A stretch of 64,000 nt of DNA from Anolis sagrei (taxonomy: Eukaryota; Chordata; Lepidosauria; Squamata; Anolidae), in the NCBI RefSeq assembly GCF_037176765.1, contig NC_090023.1, positions 207,121,006 through 207,185,005 on the forward strand. Direction: 5' to 3'. Below, piece by piece: positions 42,678 to 55,517 of this stretch (position 1 is the stretch's first letter; every line of letters begins with the position of its first letter). The notes under the pieces are model-generated. The model searched no databases, was not told the origin of the DNA, and saw only the letters and a program-made list of their open reading frames with translations. The translations under genes and the position numbers were made by a program.

Positions 42678-45600
42678 CTGACAAAGAAAACATAAAGCTT
42701 GGGTCAAAAACACTGGCTTGATATCTGTTTTTCAACATTGTCATAATCTAGGACTTTGTATAAACCACACCTTGTCTTTTCCGTGAATGATCACAAAACA
42801 AGTTTCTGTAATCTGAGATAAACAGAAGCGGTAACCAAGCAACATTTCATTGGATAATGACCAATATTGGATAATGACCAACCTTTTCACAAGACTGGCC
42901 AAATTAGATCATGAATGTCGACTTACTTGATGTGCCAAAACAAAGTTGTTTTAAAAACCCATTTATAGTTTACATGAACTAAATTAAAAACATCAAAATG
43001 TTATTTCCACAACACTGTCTTCCTATAGGAATAATTGCTATCATTAATGTGCTGGATAAGAAAAGAAAAAGGGACAGCATTCCAGGAACTTAGCATACTA
43101 AAAAAACAACAACCAATCAACCATGAAAATTAGATGAGTAATACTGAAAATACGTTTTTGAAAGAAGTGGCAACCAATGATATGCTGTTTGCAAATACAA
43201 GTGGTTCTTCTCTGTGATCCTTGCCAACAAAAGAAAAAAATGGTGTCATTAAGATTGAAAATAAAATACAAAGACATTTTTAACCATTGCTTGTTCTGTG
43301 AAAACAATTTTTATTTCCCAAAAGGACAGAATTCAGAATAAGTTGATAAGGGATGGAAATGTGGGAGAAAAGTGAGAATGAAGATGTGTGCAGGATTTAG
43401 GGTTAGTTCTTAAAACTTGAAAGTCCAGCAACATTTTTTTTATTTTCAGCACAGATTCTAGCTATAACTGTACTAATCAATCACAACCCAAAATCCTGGC
43501 AGAATTTCTGCATAAGAAAAGGACTATTCCACTAATATCTTTCTTCCCACAGGACAACCTAGAATATTTTCTTGCCTCTTCCCATTCTATACAGAGAAGG
43601 TGCTCGGATTGTCATCTTTCTTCAACACTAGAAAAGCATTTTAGTTTACAGGATTCTACGCAAAGTGTAGAGCTTTCTCCTCTTAACATCTTCCTCCAAC
43701 AACGGCCTTGATTTGCCTCATCCTTAGGTTCCCACAGGAATCTGATAAGCCATTATGTAGTCTGGTCAAAAGGCTACATAAAGACTCTTCTGTACTCACA
43801 AAGCATAGGTTTTGTGAGTGTTTTGATTTACAACTTCAGAGTACTTTTACTCATTGGTAGTAAATAGGGAAAGGCATTTGCTTTCTAGTAACCTGGGAAA
43901 TTTTGCTGTAATTCCCCTTATCATTCAGTATTCTAAGCAATAATGCAAATTAAAAATTCATTTTACAAAAAAAAAAATCTTGAATACACTAACAGTCCAT
44001 GTTTATACATTATAACGATAATGCATATAGTCTGCCCATGGATAGCTTTAGGCAATGCCAGTGAGGAGCAAACTAAAGAGTGGCTCACCTGTTTTCCCTG
44101 ACACCGAACACTTCTCCATGTAATTCATTGCAATTAGATTAGATAAGAGTATGCATATGTGCCTGTTGCTTTATGGTGACCCCATGAATTTAATAGGTTA
44201 TTTTTGGGGTCAAGGAACTATAAGAACAATACCTACAGACTAGGTTTGTGCATTTCGGTTGAACCTTGATCCATTTCTACTGGCTGGATATCAGTAGACC
44301 CCTGTATCCACTTTCACATGCCTCCCAAAAATGTGTGGGTAGCCGGATAGCTGTTTTCGGTCCATAGCAAAAAAATGCAGCTAGATCTAGCCCATTGGTG
44401 GCAATGGGGAATTTATGAGGCTCCCCTTTCAGTTCTTGGGACCCTTTCCTTTTTCCTTCAAGGGAGCCTGGGTGTCAACAGCAGGGTTAAGAAAGCACCC
44501 TTCCTGAGAGCCTTTTCTTTTTTCCTTCAAGGGAGCCCGGATGCCAGCAACAGGGTTAAAAAAGCACCATATCCGGTCCATTATGGGGGGAGGGGGACTT
44601 CCCACAGGCTCCCCTTCCATATCCTTCATTAAGATCTGGATTAAAAGCACCAGAGTTAAGATACCACTCTTTCTGTGATCCTTTCCCTTGTGTTTGTAGA
44701 AGTGACTGGATTTAATGCTTCGTTAAAGCTGTTTCTGCTCTAGAGAGACACTGCAGGCATGCATGCACTTTCTCTCCCTGCAGCATGCCACACAGCTTTT
44801 CAAGGCATTTTAAGGAGGCCCAGGGAAGGAAGAATGATAATCTGGAACTATCCTCTCTGAGCTTCATTAAAAAAAAAAACTCTCTTTTTTTCCTCTACTG
44901 CAGGCTCTGCCTGAAGTGGGCAACTTTTCAATCTGCTTTCTGCTTCGGGTGTAATGCTTCCTTAAAGCCGTTTCTACTTTCTACCCTAGAGGAGAGGTAA
45001 CTAGGTGGTAGTAGTTTTCAGAGAATGAGGGTTTTCTTTTTGTTTGCTGGGATTAATAATAATAATTATTATTATCTTTTAGAAATATTTGAAGAAAGGA
45101 AAGGAGAAAAAAAAAGCTAAAAGGGTGACTCTCACAAGCTCCCATGCGGACCCCGCCCACCTGTCCCGAACATCCCCAACTCCTAGTTAGTCCCACTAAA
45201 TAAAAATAACCAAGAAAATCAAGGAAAATCAAGGAAAATAAAAAAGATTAAACTGTCATGTCAAATAGGGGAGGAGGAGCTGAGATTGGCTGCCATGTGG
45301 TCCCGTCACAGATGGGAATCTGTGACAGTTGGGCCCTTGCCATTATGGGCACCCAAACAAACCAAAAAAGCTGGATTGGCTGTATGAAACAACTAAAAAC
45401 AGATCCATGCTCAGGCCTACTACAGACATGATACATGGATGGGAAGAAAATGTACAAATACGTATGGAAGATGAAAAAAAATCCGCCGAGGCTGGTAGAT
45501 GTTTCCAAGCTGTACACTCTTTTTAGTGTTGAAGTAAGACCACTAACAGTTGATATCATATGTATTCAGGGCAGACATTATAATAATAGTCAGAATTTGG

Positions 45601-48149
45601 ACTGAACTGATCCTCTAAGTTTACAATCATATAAGCACCTACTTGGCAGAAACTTCAGTTGAAGTCCACTTGGGTTCCTTCTCAACACATAGAGAGATGA
45701 AGAAATATATTTATGCAATAAAACCCTATTCATATTTTGTGGGTAGTATAACATACAAATCTTGGTTCCAGCTACATTGGTGCACAATAACTGTAGCAAA
45801 CAAATTAAAACACATGAATAGATAAAAATATGAAATTTCAGTTGTACCTGGACAAGATGCTTTGTAGATTCACATTCCAATAACATCAGTGACAGCAGAC
45901 CAACTTAACTAAAATGGAATGGAAATACTTTCAGGGAGGTATATAAAGTGTAAGATTTAAACATAGTCTGGATAATTTGAATTTGAGCAATGATCCATGA
46001 TCCAGTTTCAGTCTTTATGGCTTCTTTATCACTCTGTAGTCAAATAATAAGTTATATGGAAGATGCTATTTCAGAAAAGAAATTCAGCCAGGCTATTTCA
46101 TTTTTTGGGAACCAAGATTAATTTTGCAGTATTGTTTTTACTTAGAATAAAGAAGAATTGGTTCAAATATTTCCTAAAACTATATGTCTCCAGTTTGGTA
46201 AGCATTTACTTCCCTGGTGAATCAAGGACATGTGTTCAAGTTGCACTTTGTCTAGCATACACACTGAATCACTCAAGATTGCTATATACCAGTTCTTTTA
46301 TATAGTTTCTTTGTCACTATTGACCCAGCAGCACAAAAAAGATTTTCAGCAAAGATAATCTATAAACTATTGGTCAAAGTGACCTTTTGATCAGATGACA
46401 TGTGTCTAAGATTCCAATCCTGTAAACGATTTTATACAGGGGTAAAGTCCATTGAACTCAAATGGGATTCATTTCTAAGTAGACCTGCATAACATTTTGC
46501 TAGTCGTTTACTGTGCATCTATGATTCTGACATGGAACAAATTATGACTATGTTGTCTACAGAACACTTACTTTTATTATGCAGGTAAAGATGAATATTT
46601 TGAAATGAATATTTTCAAAAAGTCATAAAGAATCATAAAAATATTCAAATTGCTTTTTGGCTATGGCTAGTTATACAGATTGCATTCAAATATCTTGGTG
46701 AAGTTTTTACAACTATGCATGCACATTTCAATGCGGTTTTAATTTGTGATTTGTTTTACTTCGGGGATCCTAGAAGATGTAGGACAGCCTAACATATTTT
46801 TAGCAGATAGAAAGAATGGAGAAACAAAAACATTCAAAGTCAAGTAATTCCATACAAAGATAAACTTTCAGATTACATTATGAACTAAAAACTATATAGA
46901 TTGCTAGAGAAAGGGGTAGTTATTCCAACACGCTTTCTCGTATGTTTTCTTTATAAGTTTCTAGTAGCATATCTCATTCAAATTAAAGAATGACTATGTC
47001 TCTTTTATTTTGTATGAAGAAGTTCAAACTTTTTTTGTGAAGCCTCTTGGAAACAAAAATATATAACAAGCTCCTTGTGCAATTTCCCCTAAAGAAAAAA
47101 AGAATAATTAAATTGCACCCTTTTACTTCAGCTCTTCTTAAATAAACATACATGGAAACTTACAAGAATACTTACAGGTACAGGGCGGCTGTCATGCTGG
47201 AAATCAAAAGGTGCAACTAAATCACAATACTGTCCAAGAACTGGATCACTTCATTTAATGCCGAATGTGCCCCAAGTGCTTCATTTCATTGCTCCTCTAA
47301 ACACTGCCTATAAATATGAATGACGGGGAAATGCCCAGTTTTTCTTGAGGACAAAAGCATCTCCTTATTGTTGAGTTGAAACGGCTTAGAAAGGGAAAAC
47401 CCAGGAGATAGCAGTATATAGTTAATGTCTATTTGGTAAGTTCTGATAAATAGCTGTGATAATGCTGCTAAGTAAGCATACAGTAAATTCAATGTGTCCT
47501 GGCTGGAAGGACTTTATTTCCTTGTTTCATTTTCTACATTCAAACTGTATATTATTCTTAAACATTGATCCAATGACTGGTTGGACTGCAGGTTTCTGAG
47601 ATTCAACACAGAAAGGGACTAGATTAAAGGATTACGAGGACATAACTTTGTGCTTTATTCTGAAGTTTGTTCCGATATAACAGAAATTGTGCTGTGTATT
47701 GACTCAGTTATTCCAAAATAGTACACTTTCAACAAAAAAAGAAAAGCAAAAAGCAAAAGATAGAGAGAGAGAGAGAGAGAGAGCAAAACCCTCTGATTTA
47801 TTGGACTCACGCAATAACAGAAGCCTCAGATTTCTTTCATAAGCTACAATTTTAATGTGATTAGATTTTTTTTACTGTTAATCATAAATGCAAACTGCAA
47901 TCTTGTACATATGCATACCAAGGAATAAATGCTATCCATTGCAATAGGGCTGACTTCTTTAGAAGATATCAATTAGGATTGACGCTGAATTACTTAAGAG
48001 ATGAAAAACAAGAATAATCACTGGAGATGTTCAAGTTGACATGAAAATATCCCTAAAATTTTCCATTTGGCTTTTTTTTTTTTTGCCTTTTCTTTATATT
48101 AAGAGTACATGCAGCAGTTAGAATCTTGTTTTAAGGAGCAAACACACCG
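42678..48149. other. Upstream of PLEKHS1 coding start; 5' untranslated exons/promoter not located
   Basis: Mostly AT-rich. A decayed repeat at 44243-44640 ('ctaggtttgtgcatttcgg') resembles 16295-16460. A SINE scrap is at 44150-44220, a (TAA)n tract near 45056-45075, and (GA)n at 47763-47783. A minus-strand donor at 45847 (GTCCAG|GTACAA) and a 21-nt segment at 47176-47196 between good splice signals are candidate 5' untranslated exons, unproven. Confidence 0.4.
43140..43240 (-). pseudogene. Possible decayed third copy of PLEKHS1 exon 2
   Basis: Minus strand TTTTTTTCTTTTGTTGGCAAG, read in two parts, resembles the acceptors of exons 2 and 7. The following frame gives SQRRTTCICKQHIIGCHFFQ, then KRIF; CK...FFQKR is reminiscent of VCKHGFFRK. 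The preceding intron piece ('tttcaatcttaatga') resembles that before exon 7. No partner for exon 1 was found. Similarity is weak and may be chance. Confidence 0.25.
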
Positions 48150-48600
48150 ATGGCTTGAAGAAACCGAGCTTGTAGAAATTAAAATCTTTAGAAGCTCCAC
48201 TGACTGCCAATTTGTTTCTGGGCACAATTCAGTCTTCTCATTATGACCTATATACCTCAGGTCCAGGCAATCAAATCTCTTTTTATGAACCCGCCTGGGC
48301 CCTGAGATCCTCAGGAGAGGCCTTTCTCTCAATCCCAAGCTCAGCTGGTGGGAACACAAGGGAGGGCCTTCTTGATAGCTGTCCCTCAACTCTGAAACTC
48401 CCCTTTCCCTGAGAAGCCAGAACAGCGCCCTCCCAGCTGCAGACTAAAATCTTTTTGAGGATCATGTGGTCTGCAGATCATGACTGCAGCCCAAAGCATT
48501 TATCATAGGTTATGTTGTCAAGATGTATGAAATGTGAGGTATATATTTTTTTAAAGGGCTTGATTTTCTATCCTTTATTACCCTATTTGATATTATGGGG
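48150..48600 (+). mobile_element. L2-like LINE 3' fragment
   Basis: 'gctccactgactgccaattt' and 'ctgggcacaattcag' encode an LHWLPI-like stretch. This is followed by 'ccaggcaatcaaatctcttt', 'ctgagatcctcagga' and 'gagggccttc', the order seen in the better copy at 57745-58437 ([29 protein letters not shown]). Several frame breaks. Confidence 0.55.
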
Positions 48601-48749
48601 TTGGGTAGTGGTAGTGGTGAATTGGTTGCTTCTATCCTTCCATCATTTGCAACCGAGTTTCTTTTCTATATGGAGCAACTAGAAATAAGTCCTAGAAGAG
48701 GAAAAACATATACTCATGTTTTTCATCTTCTTTTAAAAAGTAGGTCTAT

Positions 48750-49315
48750 AGCAGGCACATTGTGGGCCTGGCTGGGAGGACCGAGCCAGCAGGGAGGGGA
48801 GGCAGGTACACACTGGATAGGGAGAGCCTGGAGCCCAGGAGGAAGTGGGTCCAGGAGGGGGCAGGCCAGGGCCCGGATCACCATCAGGTTCTCCTCCAAG
48901 CATAAGGATGGGGCTACTCACCCCATCCTCATGCTCGATTGCAGGACACACGGCATCTGTCCTGATCCTTTCCCCGATCATTGGGCATTATGCCAGGAGG
49001 AGAGCAAGACAGGTGATGGCTGAGAGTGCTCCAGAGGGCCTTTTGCCACCGTGTGCTTTTCTCGAGCCGTCCTCCTGGCAGAAGAATGGGACTTCTTGCA
49101 CTGTCCTTATGCCAGAAGGGGAAGGCACAAGGTGACTGAGAGTTCTCCAGTGGACTCTTGGCTGCTACATGCCTTCCTCCCTCTTCTTTTTTGCCATAAA
49201 GACATGGTGGGCTGCCGTTTCCTTCTGCAAAGAGGACAGGGAAAATGAGGAGGGCCTGAGGTAAGCACCCAGACCACATCTGGCCCCCGGGTCTTAATTT
49301 GCCCATGTGTAGCCT
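48750..49315. mobile_element. GC-rich, probable hAT-like DNA element
   Basis: A sharply bounded GC-rich block inside AT-rich DNA. The start 'cagcaggcacattgtgggcc'-like sequence and the end 'aatttgcccatgtgtag' are reminiscent of lizard hAT termini, and CTATAG occurs just outside each end. Overlapping open frames here (up to 142 codons) have no recognisable domain and look compositional. No gene is called. Confidence 0.4.
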
Positions 49316-50817
49316 ATAGGGTAAGTTCACTATAAATCATCATAGAGCAAGTTTCTCCATCACAATCTTCTCACTTTCTATATGTAACTCATCGCAGTGC
49401 GTGTCAATTATCATGCATTACTGGGAGAAAAATATCCTTTAAAAGCTACTTACCACTGTTCTTTAATGAGGAAAAAGAGTATCAAGTAATTGTTTCATAG
49501 AAAAAGGTAGACAAGCTAAGAAAAGGATGGTCAATCCACTAGAGGCTGCCAGCCAATTGAAACCTAGAGTTAGACATGGAATGCTGGAGAAGAAAAGCAT
49601 TGATCTAATTTTAGTGGCCTCTACTTTGAGTTCTAATACTATTAATAAATTGCAGACTACAAGAGTGCAATGCTTTGCACAGGCAGCTCAGTGGTGTTCC
49701 CAAAGATAGAGCTGGGCTTTTAAGCCCCAGGGACACCAGTGAGGAAGGTAACCAGGAACCTGTGCACCTGAGGGGGAGGGGGTGAGAGCTGAGGTCAACC
49801 TCTTGGATCCCTAACCTTGTGCTGCAGATCTGGGAGAGATCCCAGCTCTTTCCCAACCACAGAATGCAGTCAGGATTGCTACTGGCTGTCACCTCCTCTG
49901 CCTTGCCAGTAAATTGCCACGGGAGCGTCATCATTGTTTGAAAACTGTCATGCGTTTGGATGTTGCAGAGGGATAGTTATTACTTCCTTATGTAATGTTC
50001 AGAAGAAGATGCATGTATGCTTAACCCATTTGTAGACATTTCTCATCAACAGGATGCCAACTATTATATTTTTTGGAGTGCAGTTCCTACAATACTCCAG
50101 CTGTCCAAATTCAGAAGTTCTAGAACTTGTAAGCCAAAAAGTAACACAACTAATCTCTGGCAAACACAATATCCTATGATGATTCTGAGAATCATAGACA
50201 GAGAAGACAGCTCTGGAAGCAAATATATTTTAACAGAGAAACATGCAGAATCACAACATATTGTTTACTGTACCATAACAGGGTAAGTTTTGGAAGAAAA
50301 ACATTGTTACTTAGTGTATCAAGCAAGACAGAGGACTAGTATGCATGATTTATCTGATGAGAGCTCTGAATGCATGCTTTCAGTACATTTTACCCAAAGG
50401 CTAATAAATAAACAAACAGACACAACTGTTACAAAATTATCTTTATTACTTGCAATATCTGTTTTTCCATCTAATTCACTAACATATTGTGGGAGAATCT
50501 ACATTGCCCTCCAATTATTAAAAATATAATATGCAGAATGGCTATATTTTCACCAACTAGATATCGATTTGCAATTTTGATTTCCTTCCCTGATGAACGA
50601 AAGTGCTTTAACGTATCACTGTGTTTTATAAAAAGCTGATTGACTTCAAGCGTTTAAGACATTTATTGAAAATCTCCTCTTATAAAACAGAAAAGGAACA
50701 AGTGATATTTTGAAATGCTATAAAAAGGACTGCAGATAATCAGGTGTTCAAGTAAAGTCAAAAGAATTCTGCAGTACTTAACTGCCAAAAATAACCAGAG
50801 AACATTTAAGTGAGTCT

Positions 50818-51105
50818 CCCATACTCACTGAGGTTTGATTCCAGAACCTGCTGTGGATACTAAAATCTGTAGATGCTGAAGTCCTGTAAAATGATATCCC
50901 TTTTGTAAAACGATGAATAACACAAACGAGTGATGGAGAAAGTCTAAGAATTTGTCAAAATATGAGAGACTATAGCAGATGGGTATTTTCAGACATCAGC
51001 ATAGTACTTGGAGCTTAGCAAAATAATTTTTTTTTGCTTTTTGGATTTTTGAGCCCTTGGTGAATCTATAGATGCAAAACCCTTGGATACAGATGGCCAA
51101 GTGTA
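50818..51105. repeat. Tigger-like MITE
   Basis: Reverse orientation: 'ggtttgattccagaacc', 'gctgtggatactaaaatctg' and, at the right, 'gtgaatctatagatgcaaaa' with 'ttggatacagatgg'. Confidence 0.55.
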
Positions 51106-51353
51106 TCTGCAAAGTAAAATTCCTACTGTTGTTCTTGTTCTGAAGTTAATAGGTTATTATCTTGACCCATACATGCACTTGGGATAAATGTTTTTGTTAG
51201 GCTAGATTCAGACAAATTCAGACAACTTTCCTGATGCCCCCCCACACTGTATTTTTGCCTCAAAGCATAGCAACCATGCTGTTAGTGATTGATTCCAGAG
51301 TTTCTGAAGGCATTCTTATTCCACGTAAATCCTTTCTTGCAGGGACTGATATA

Positions 51354-52488
51354 CAGTAGAGTCTCACTTATCCAACATAAACTGGCTGGCAGAATGTTGG
51401 ATAAGCAAAAATGTTGGATAATACAGAGGGATTAAAGGAAAAGACTATTAAACGTCAAATTACGTTATGGTTTTACAAATTAAGCACCAAAATATCATGT
51501 TTGAAATCCAAAACACCTGGAAGACCAGAGCTGGGAATACACTGAGATAGAATCATAGAATCACTGAGTTGGAAGAATCCTTGTGAGCCATCGAGTCCAA
51601 CCCTCCTCCAAAAAGCAGGAAAATCACATTCAAAGCATATACTGCAGATTAACCGTCTCTAGAATCCTATATTGAGCATAGAGGAATGGCAACACTGGAA
51701 AACCAAAGTTTGCTAAACATTAATTTGGTCAACTCTCTCCAGAATCTCATCTGGAGCTGGGTGGCTCTTTGTTGGGAGGGCTTGGCTTGTGCCTTCCAGC
51801 TTAGCAGAATGGGGCTGGACTGGATAGCCTCTTAAGGGAGGGGGTCTCTTGTGTTTCTAGGATTCTGTGCCTCTAATTATCCTTGCTTGGATTAGAAGAG
51901 GAGAAGAAGCCCAGAAGTGCAAGTTGCTGCAAGGCTGTCAGAGATAAAAAAGGAAGGAGGAGGAAGAAGAGAGAGCACATGAGGGGAAAAAAGGAAGGTA
52001 GGAGAGGGGGGGATCTGGAGCAAAGTGTAAGTGCAGGAAGAAAGGGGGTTCCTCCGCCCACCCAGCCAGATAAGACGACGAGACTTCTCTCCCACTTTCC
52101 TTCCTTACAGCCACCAGTCTCTCTCTCTCCCCCCCCCCCCCCCCGATTTGGAAACAAGGCTGGGTTGGAGAGGAGTCTCCAAAACAGGAGAGCAAGGCTC
52201 TCCGTGTGCCAAGAGCAGAGAAAGATAAGGAGAACCATCGCGTTTCCTTTTTCCTCCCTCCCTCCTTTCTTTTCACCCCTTTCACCCCTCTTTCTTTTTT
52301 GATTCACCCCCTTCCCTCCCTTCCCTTTGGAGATGCGCTTCCTCCTCCTCCACTTCCAAGTTTTTGCGCATGGGAAAGAAAGCCACTCGCTCTCATGAGC
52401 ACATATCAAAGAGTGCAATGTTTCCCTTCCTTCCGGGAACGGATAATATGGAGTGTCGGATGAGCGGAATTCAGATGAGACTCAACTG
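51354..52488. mobile_element. Tigger/pogo-like DNA transposon, non-autonomous, with inserted CR1 tail
   Basis: The left end CAGTAGAGTCTCACTTATCC follows a TA. The right end is the reverse complement of CAGTTGAGTCTCATCTGAAT. The phrase 'gttggataagcaaaaatg' lies near the left terminus. The interior includes a minus-strand CR1 3' tail at 51547-51645 and a long purine-rich then pyrimidine-rich tract (51895-52340). ORFs of up to 181 codons in the latter are compositional shadows. Confidence 0.65.
51547..51645 (-). mobile_element. CR1 LINE 3' tail
   Basis: 'agaatcatagaatcactgag', 'ttggaagaatcc' and 'gtccaaccctcctccaaaaa' are the reverse complement of the CR1 3' terminus seen at 35060-35148. Confidence 0.8.
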
Positions 52489-54099
52489 TCTTTCCAATTT
52501 GAAGCAAATTAACTAGCTTATCCCTAATTAATGTTAAATAACTTTCATCAGCATGTACATTTTATAAATCTAAAAAAAATACATAAAATGTAGACATTGA
52601 ACAGTGATATTCTGCAATATAGACTCTAATTTCTATATGTAGTTGGAAATTGTGAGCCAAGATTGTTTTAAACAGGCAAATCCATAAGGTATCAAGAAAA
52701 AGATTCTCCATAATATACATTTTGGGGATACTGGAGCATCCTGGAGGAGGAAGTAACATGACCCTGCTCCAGACAACAGTAACATCTGACAGTAGTTTAC
52801 ATACTTGCAATTAGTATACATCTGGAAAATTGTACAGAATTATTACACTAGTTATAAAATCAAGACAGCAAACCAGTGGAACTGGCTTATGTGGTGTAAG
52901 ATTGATATTTCTGTGTTCAAGTGAAATCTAACAACATTGTGATTGTGGAAGGTGTAGCTTACAATATTTAGAAGGAAAAGTCTGATTCCTCAACGGCAGA
53001 AGAGTTAGGTAACTAGTCCACAGTATCATGTTCCCTATATTCTTTGGACTACCAGAAGATATAGCTACTCCCGTGGCCAATACACCCTTTTGTATTTTGC
53101 TTGAAATACTTGAGATAACTTTGGCCTGTTTGAAGATTAGAAGACTAGATGTCACTTCTGGTTTTGATAAAAGATTTTGCAGTGTAAAATGAGTCAGGTA
53201 GCCACTCAAATGTTGAAATTGCTGAAATGGATCCATAAAAAGAAATGAAAAGTCTAGATGGCTTCCAGGGGCTACATGCAGTAAACAGCCTACCCTTTGT
53301 TTGTGTCTGAAGTAAACAACTGCAAGAAAACAGGGTGGAATTAATTACATTATTCCACTGATGAAATAAATTCCATGAATATAAATTTGTTGTGTATACT
53401 TCAAGTTGTTTCTAACTAAAGGTGACCCTAATGTGAGGCTAACAGGGAGTTTTCTTGGCAAGATTTCCTCAGAAGAGTTTGTCACTGCCCTCCTCTGAAT
53501 CTCTGAGTATAACTTTTCCAAGATTACCTCACCTTGGAAAATTAGCAAACTGCAATTTTTTTATGCCCCTGATGTTACTTCTCAAAATAGAAGTGCCAGA
53601 AGTTGTGTACATTTTATAAATGGAGCCAGAAGTTGTGTTGGAGAAGATACTAGACTGTAGAGAGAAGACTAGGAGGACGATACGTTCACTGCTAGATTAT
53701 ACCCTTAATGTCACTTATTTCAAAATTAATTATTGCGAATGAGTACACTGATAAGCTGGAATGCTTAAAACTAGAGTCTGGATTTGCTACTGAATTGTTC
53801 ATGCACTGAACAGATTGTACACCTTGCTTATTGTTGAGTCATTTCTATAAACCCCTGGAAAGCAATTCAAATATTTCCTAATTTTTAATAAGTTGTATAC
53901 AATAAGTGGGGGAAGAGAAGCTGAAACTCATTGAAATACAGGGATTCTAGATGGTGAAAACATAAAATGGTTACTCTAAGAAGGTTAGATTCTTCTCTTA
54001 GCCATGCTTTAAGGACACGCACCCATTCCGAGACTAAGCAATATATATGCTGAATGGCACTATATTCTGACAATGTCAACATTAATGATACTATGCATA
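52489..54099. other. Intergenic between PLEKHS1 and CASP7
   Basis: Contains a tRNA-derived SINE in minus orientation at 53388-53535 ('gttttcttggcaagatttcc', 'cctctgaatctctgag'). No exon recognised. Confidence 0.5.
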
Positions 54100-54213
54100 T
54101 ATGTTGTTGAAGGCTTTCATGGCCAGATTCACAGGGTTGCTGGGAGTTTTCCAGGCTGTATGGTCGGATGTTCCATTCTTCTGGAACATGGTCATACAGG
54201 CCGGAAACTCACA
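54100..54213. mobile_element. Short Penelope-like foldback fragment
   Basis: A 114-bp insert begins with 'gttgttgaaggctttcatgg' about 3 bp in. It is flanked by an exact 13-bp duplication GATACTATGCATA (54087-54099 and 54214-54226). The arms 'gagttttccaggctgtatgg' and the inverse 'tcatacaggccggaaactc' fold back around a short loop. Same organisation as 16586-16860 but shorter and more divergent. Confidence 0.68.
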
Positions 54214-54226
54214 GATACTATGCATA

Positions 54227-55517
54227 ATTTAATTACTAAAAATTCAGCAAACTTTGGTCACAATCCCATACTTTTTACACCCTCTTTTTCTCTTATTTAG
54301 ATAATGCTTTCAGAATATATACCCAAACACGTATGCTGAAAGAATGAAAATGAATGTTGTGTCTTTGATGACCTCCGTGATCAGAAACCAGGAGGCATTG
54401 TGCATGGCACATGTGATGGGGGCATGGTGGTGAGCTATTTAAGGCCTGGCTGCCCATTCTTGTGCCTCTTTCTATGTGGGTTAACACAGAATCTTTGGAT
54501 GCTTTATACATAGGTTTGGGTTGCTTCCTTCCATGTTCTAACATTTGTTTTCATTGGCCAGAGCTCTAAGGGGCTGATGACATTCATTGTCAAAAGGCAA
54601 TTTGATCTTACTGAAATACTTGAAAAGGGGGTGAGTGAGTTATTGGCTCTTGCTCTTGTCCATGGTAGGGAGTGGGAGAGAACACAAGACTCTAGTGTAC
54701 ACTCTTGGCAGGATAGGGCTCTGAACTGGTCTCATAGGTCCTGTGACCCAGAGTAGCGGTGAGGAAGGAGTCAACCCCGGAAGCTGACTTGGGGGTTTTG
54801 CTCTCACTTTCCTTTGACTTGGATGGGAGTACCCTAAGTTTACCTTCCAGTAAGTCACCAATCAGGGATCAAGCCAATTACTGGATCACCGTCAGGGCTC
54901 AGGTGTTTCAGCCAAGTGAAGGTTGAGCAGGTATTCTAAAGTGACACCTGGTCTCAGCTGGACCCATATAAGTTACTCCCCCTCTAGCTTATTTCGGGTC
55001 CAGTTAAATTAAAGATGAAATGGATCAAGTAAAGTAGTTCTTATTTTACCCCATCTTTCATATCTAGTCTTGTTATTCTATGGCTCATCATCAAACAAAA
55101 AATGTTTTCTATATAGTGATGCAGTTATGGAAACAAAAACAAAAGTTGTTAACACCAGAAACTTAGGAAAGGTTATCAAAAAACGTAAGAAAGAGACTCC
55201 ACACAAGTAGGAGAGCTAGAACTGCTATTCGTTTCAGTGTGAACAGAAACAGCAACAAATAATAGAAATATCTACCAATATATGCCACTGCATATATTGG
55301 TGAGACATTGTAGATATAAGAATCAACTGAGGTAATATTGGTATTGCATATTTCAAAAGAATGATGGCTAACTTAATCTGAGTTGTCTTTTGCTTTGATT
55401 TAAAAAGTTCACTACTGTATTACAAAATGTGATTCACTCATATGTTCAATTTTTCACCAGAGGAGAAAAGGAAAATAAGGCATCATTGGTGCTTTGCTGG
55501 CCAACATAGGTGAGATT
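54227..55517. other. CASP7 3' flank / 3' untranslated region
   Basis: The part next to 55517 should be CASP7 3' untranslated sequence (minus strand). No repeat family or second gene recognised; the poly(A) site is undetermined. Confidence 0.4.

Noticed and set aside
48595-49023. 142-codon plus-strand ORF and overlapping minus-strand ORF (48929-49330)
   Set aside because: Open in several frames on both strands because of GC-rich composition; no domain, no splice context, and the block looks like a DNA element.
51873-52418. 181-codon minus-strand ORF and its overlapping neighbours
   Set aside because: Arg/Gly/Lys- or Ser/Pro/Phe-rich translations of a purine/pyrimidine tract inside a Tigger-like element; no protein-like pattern.
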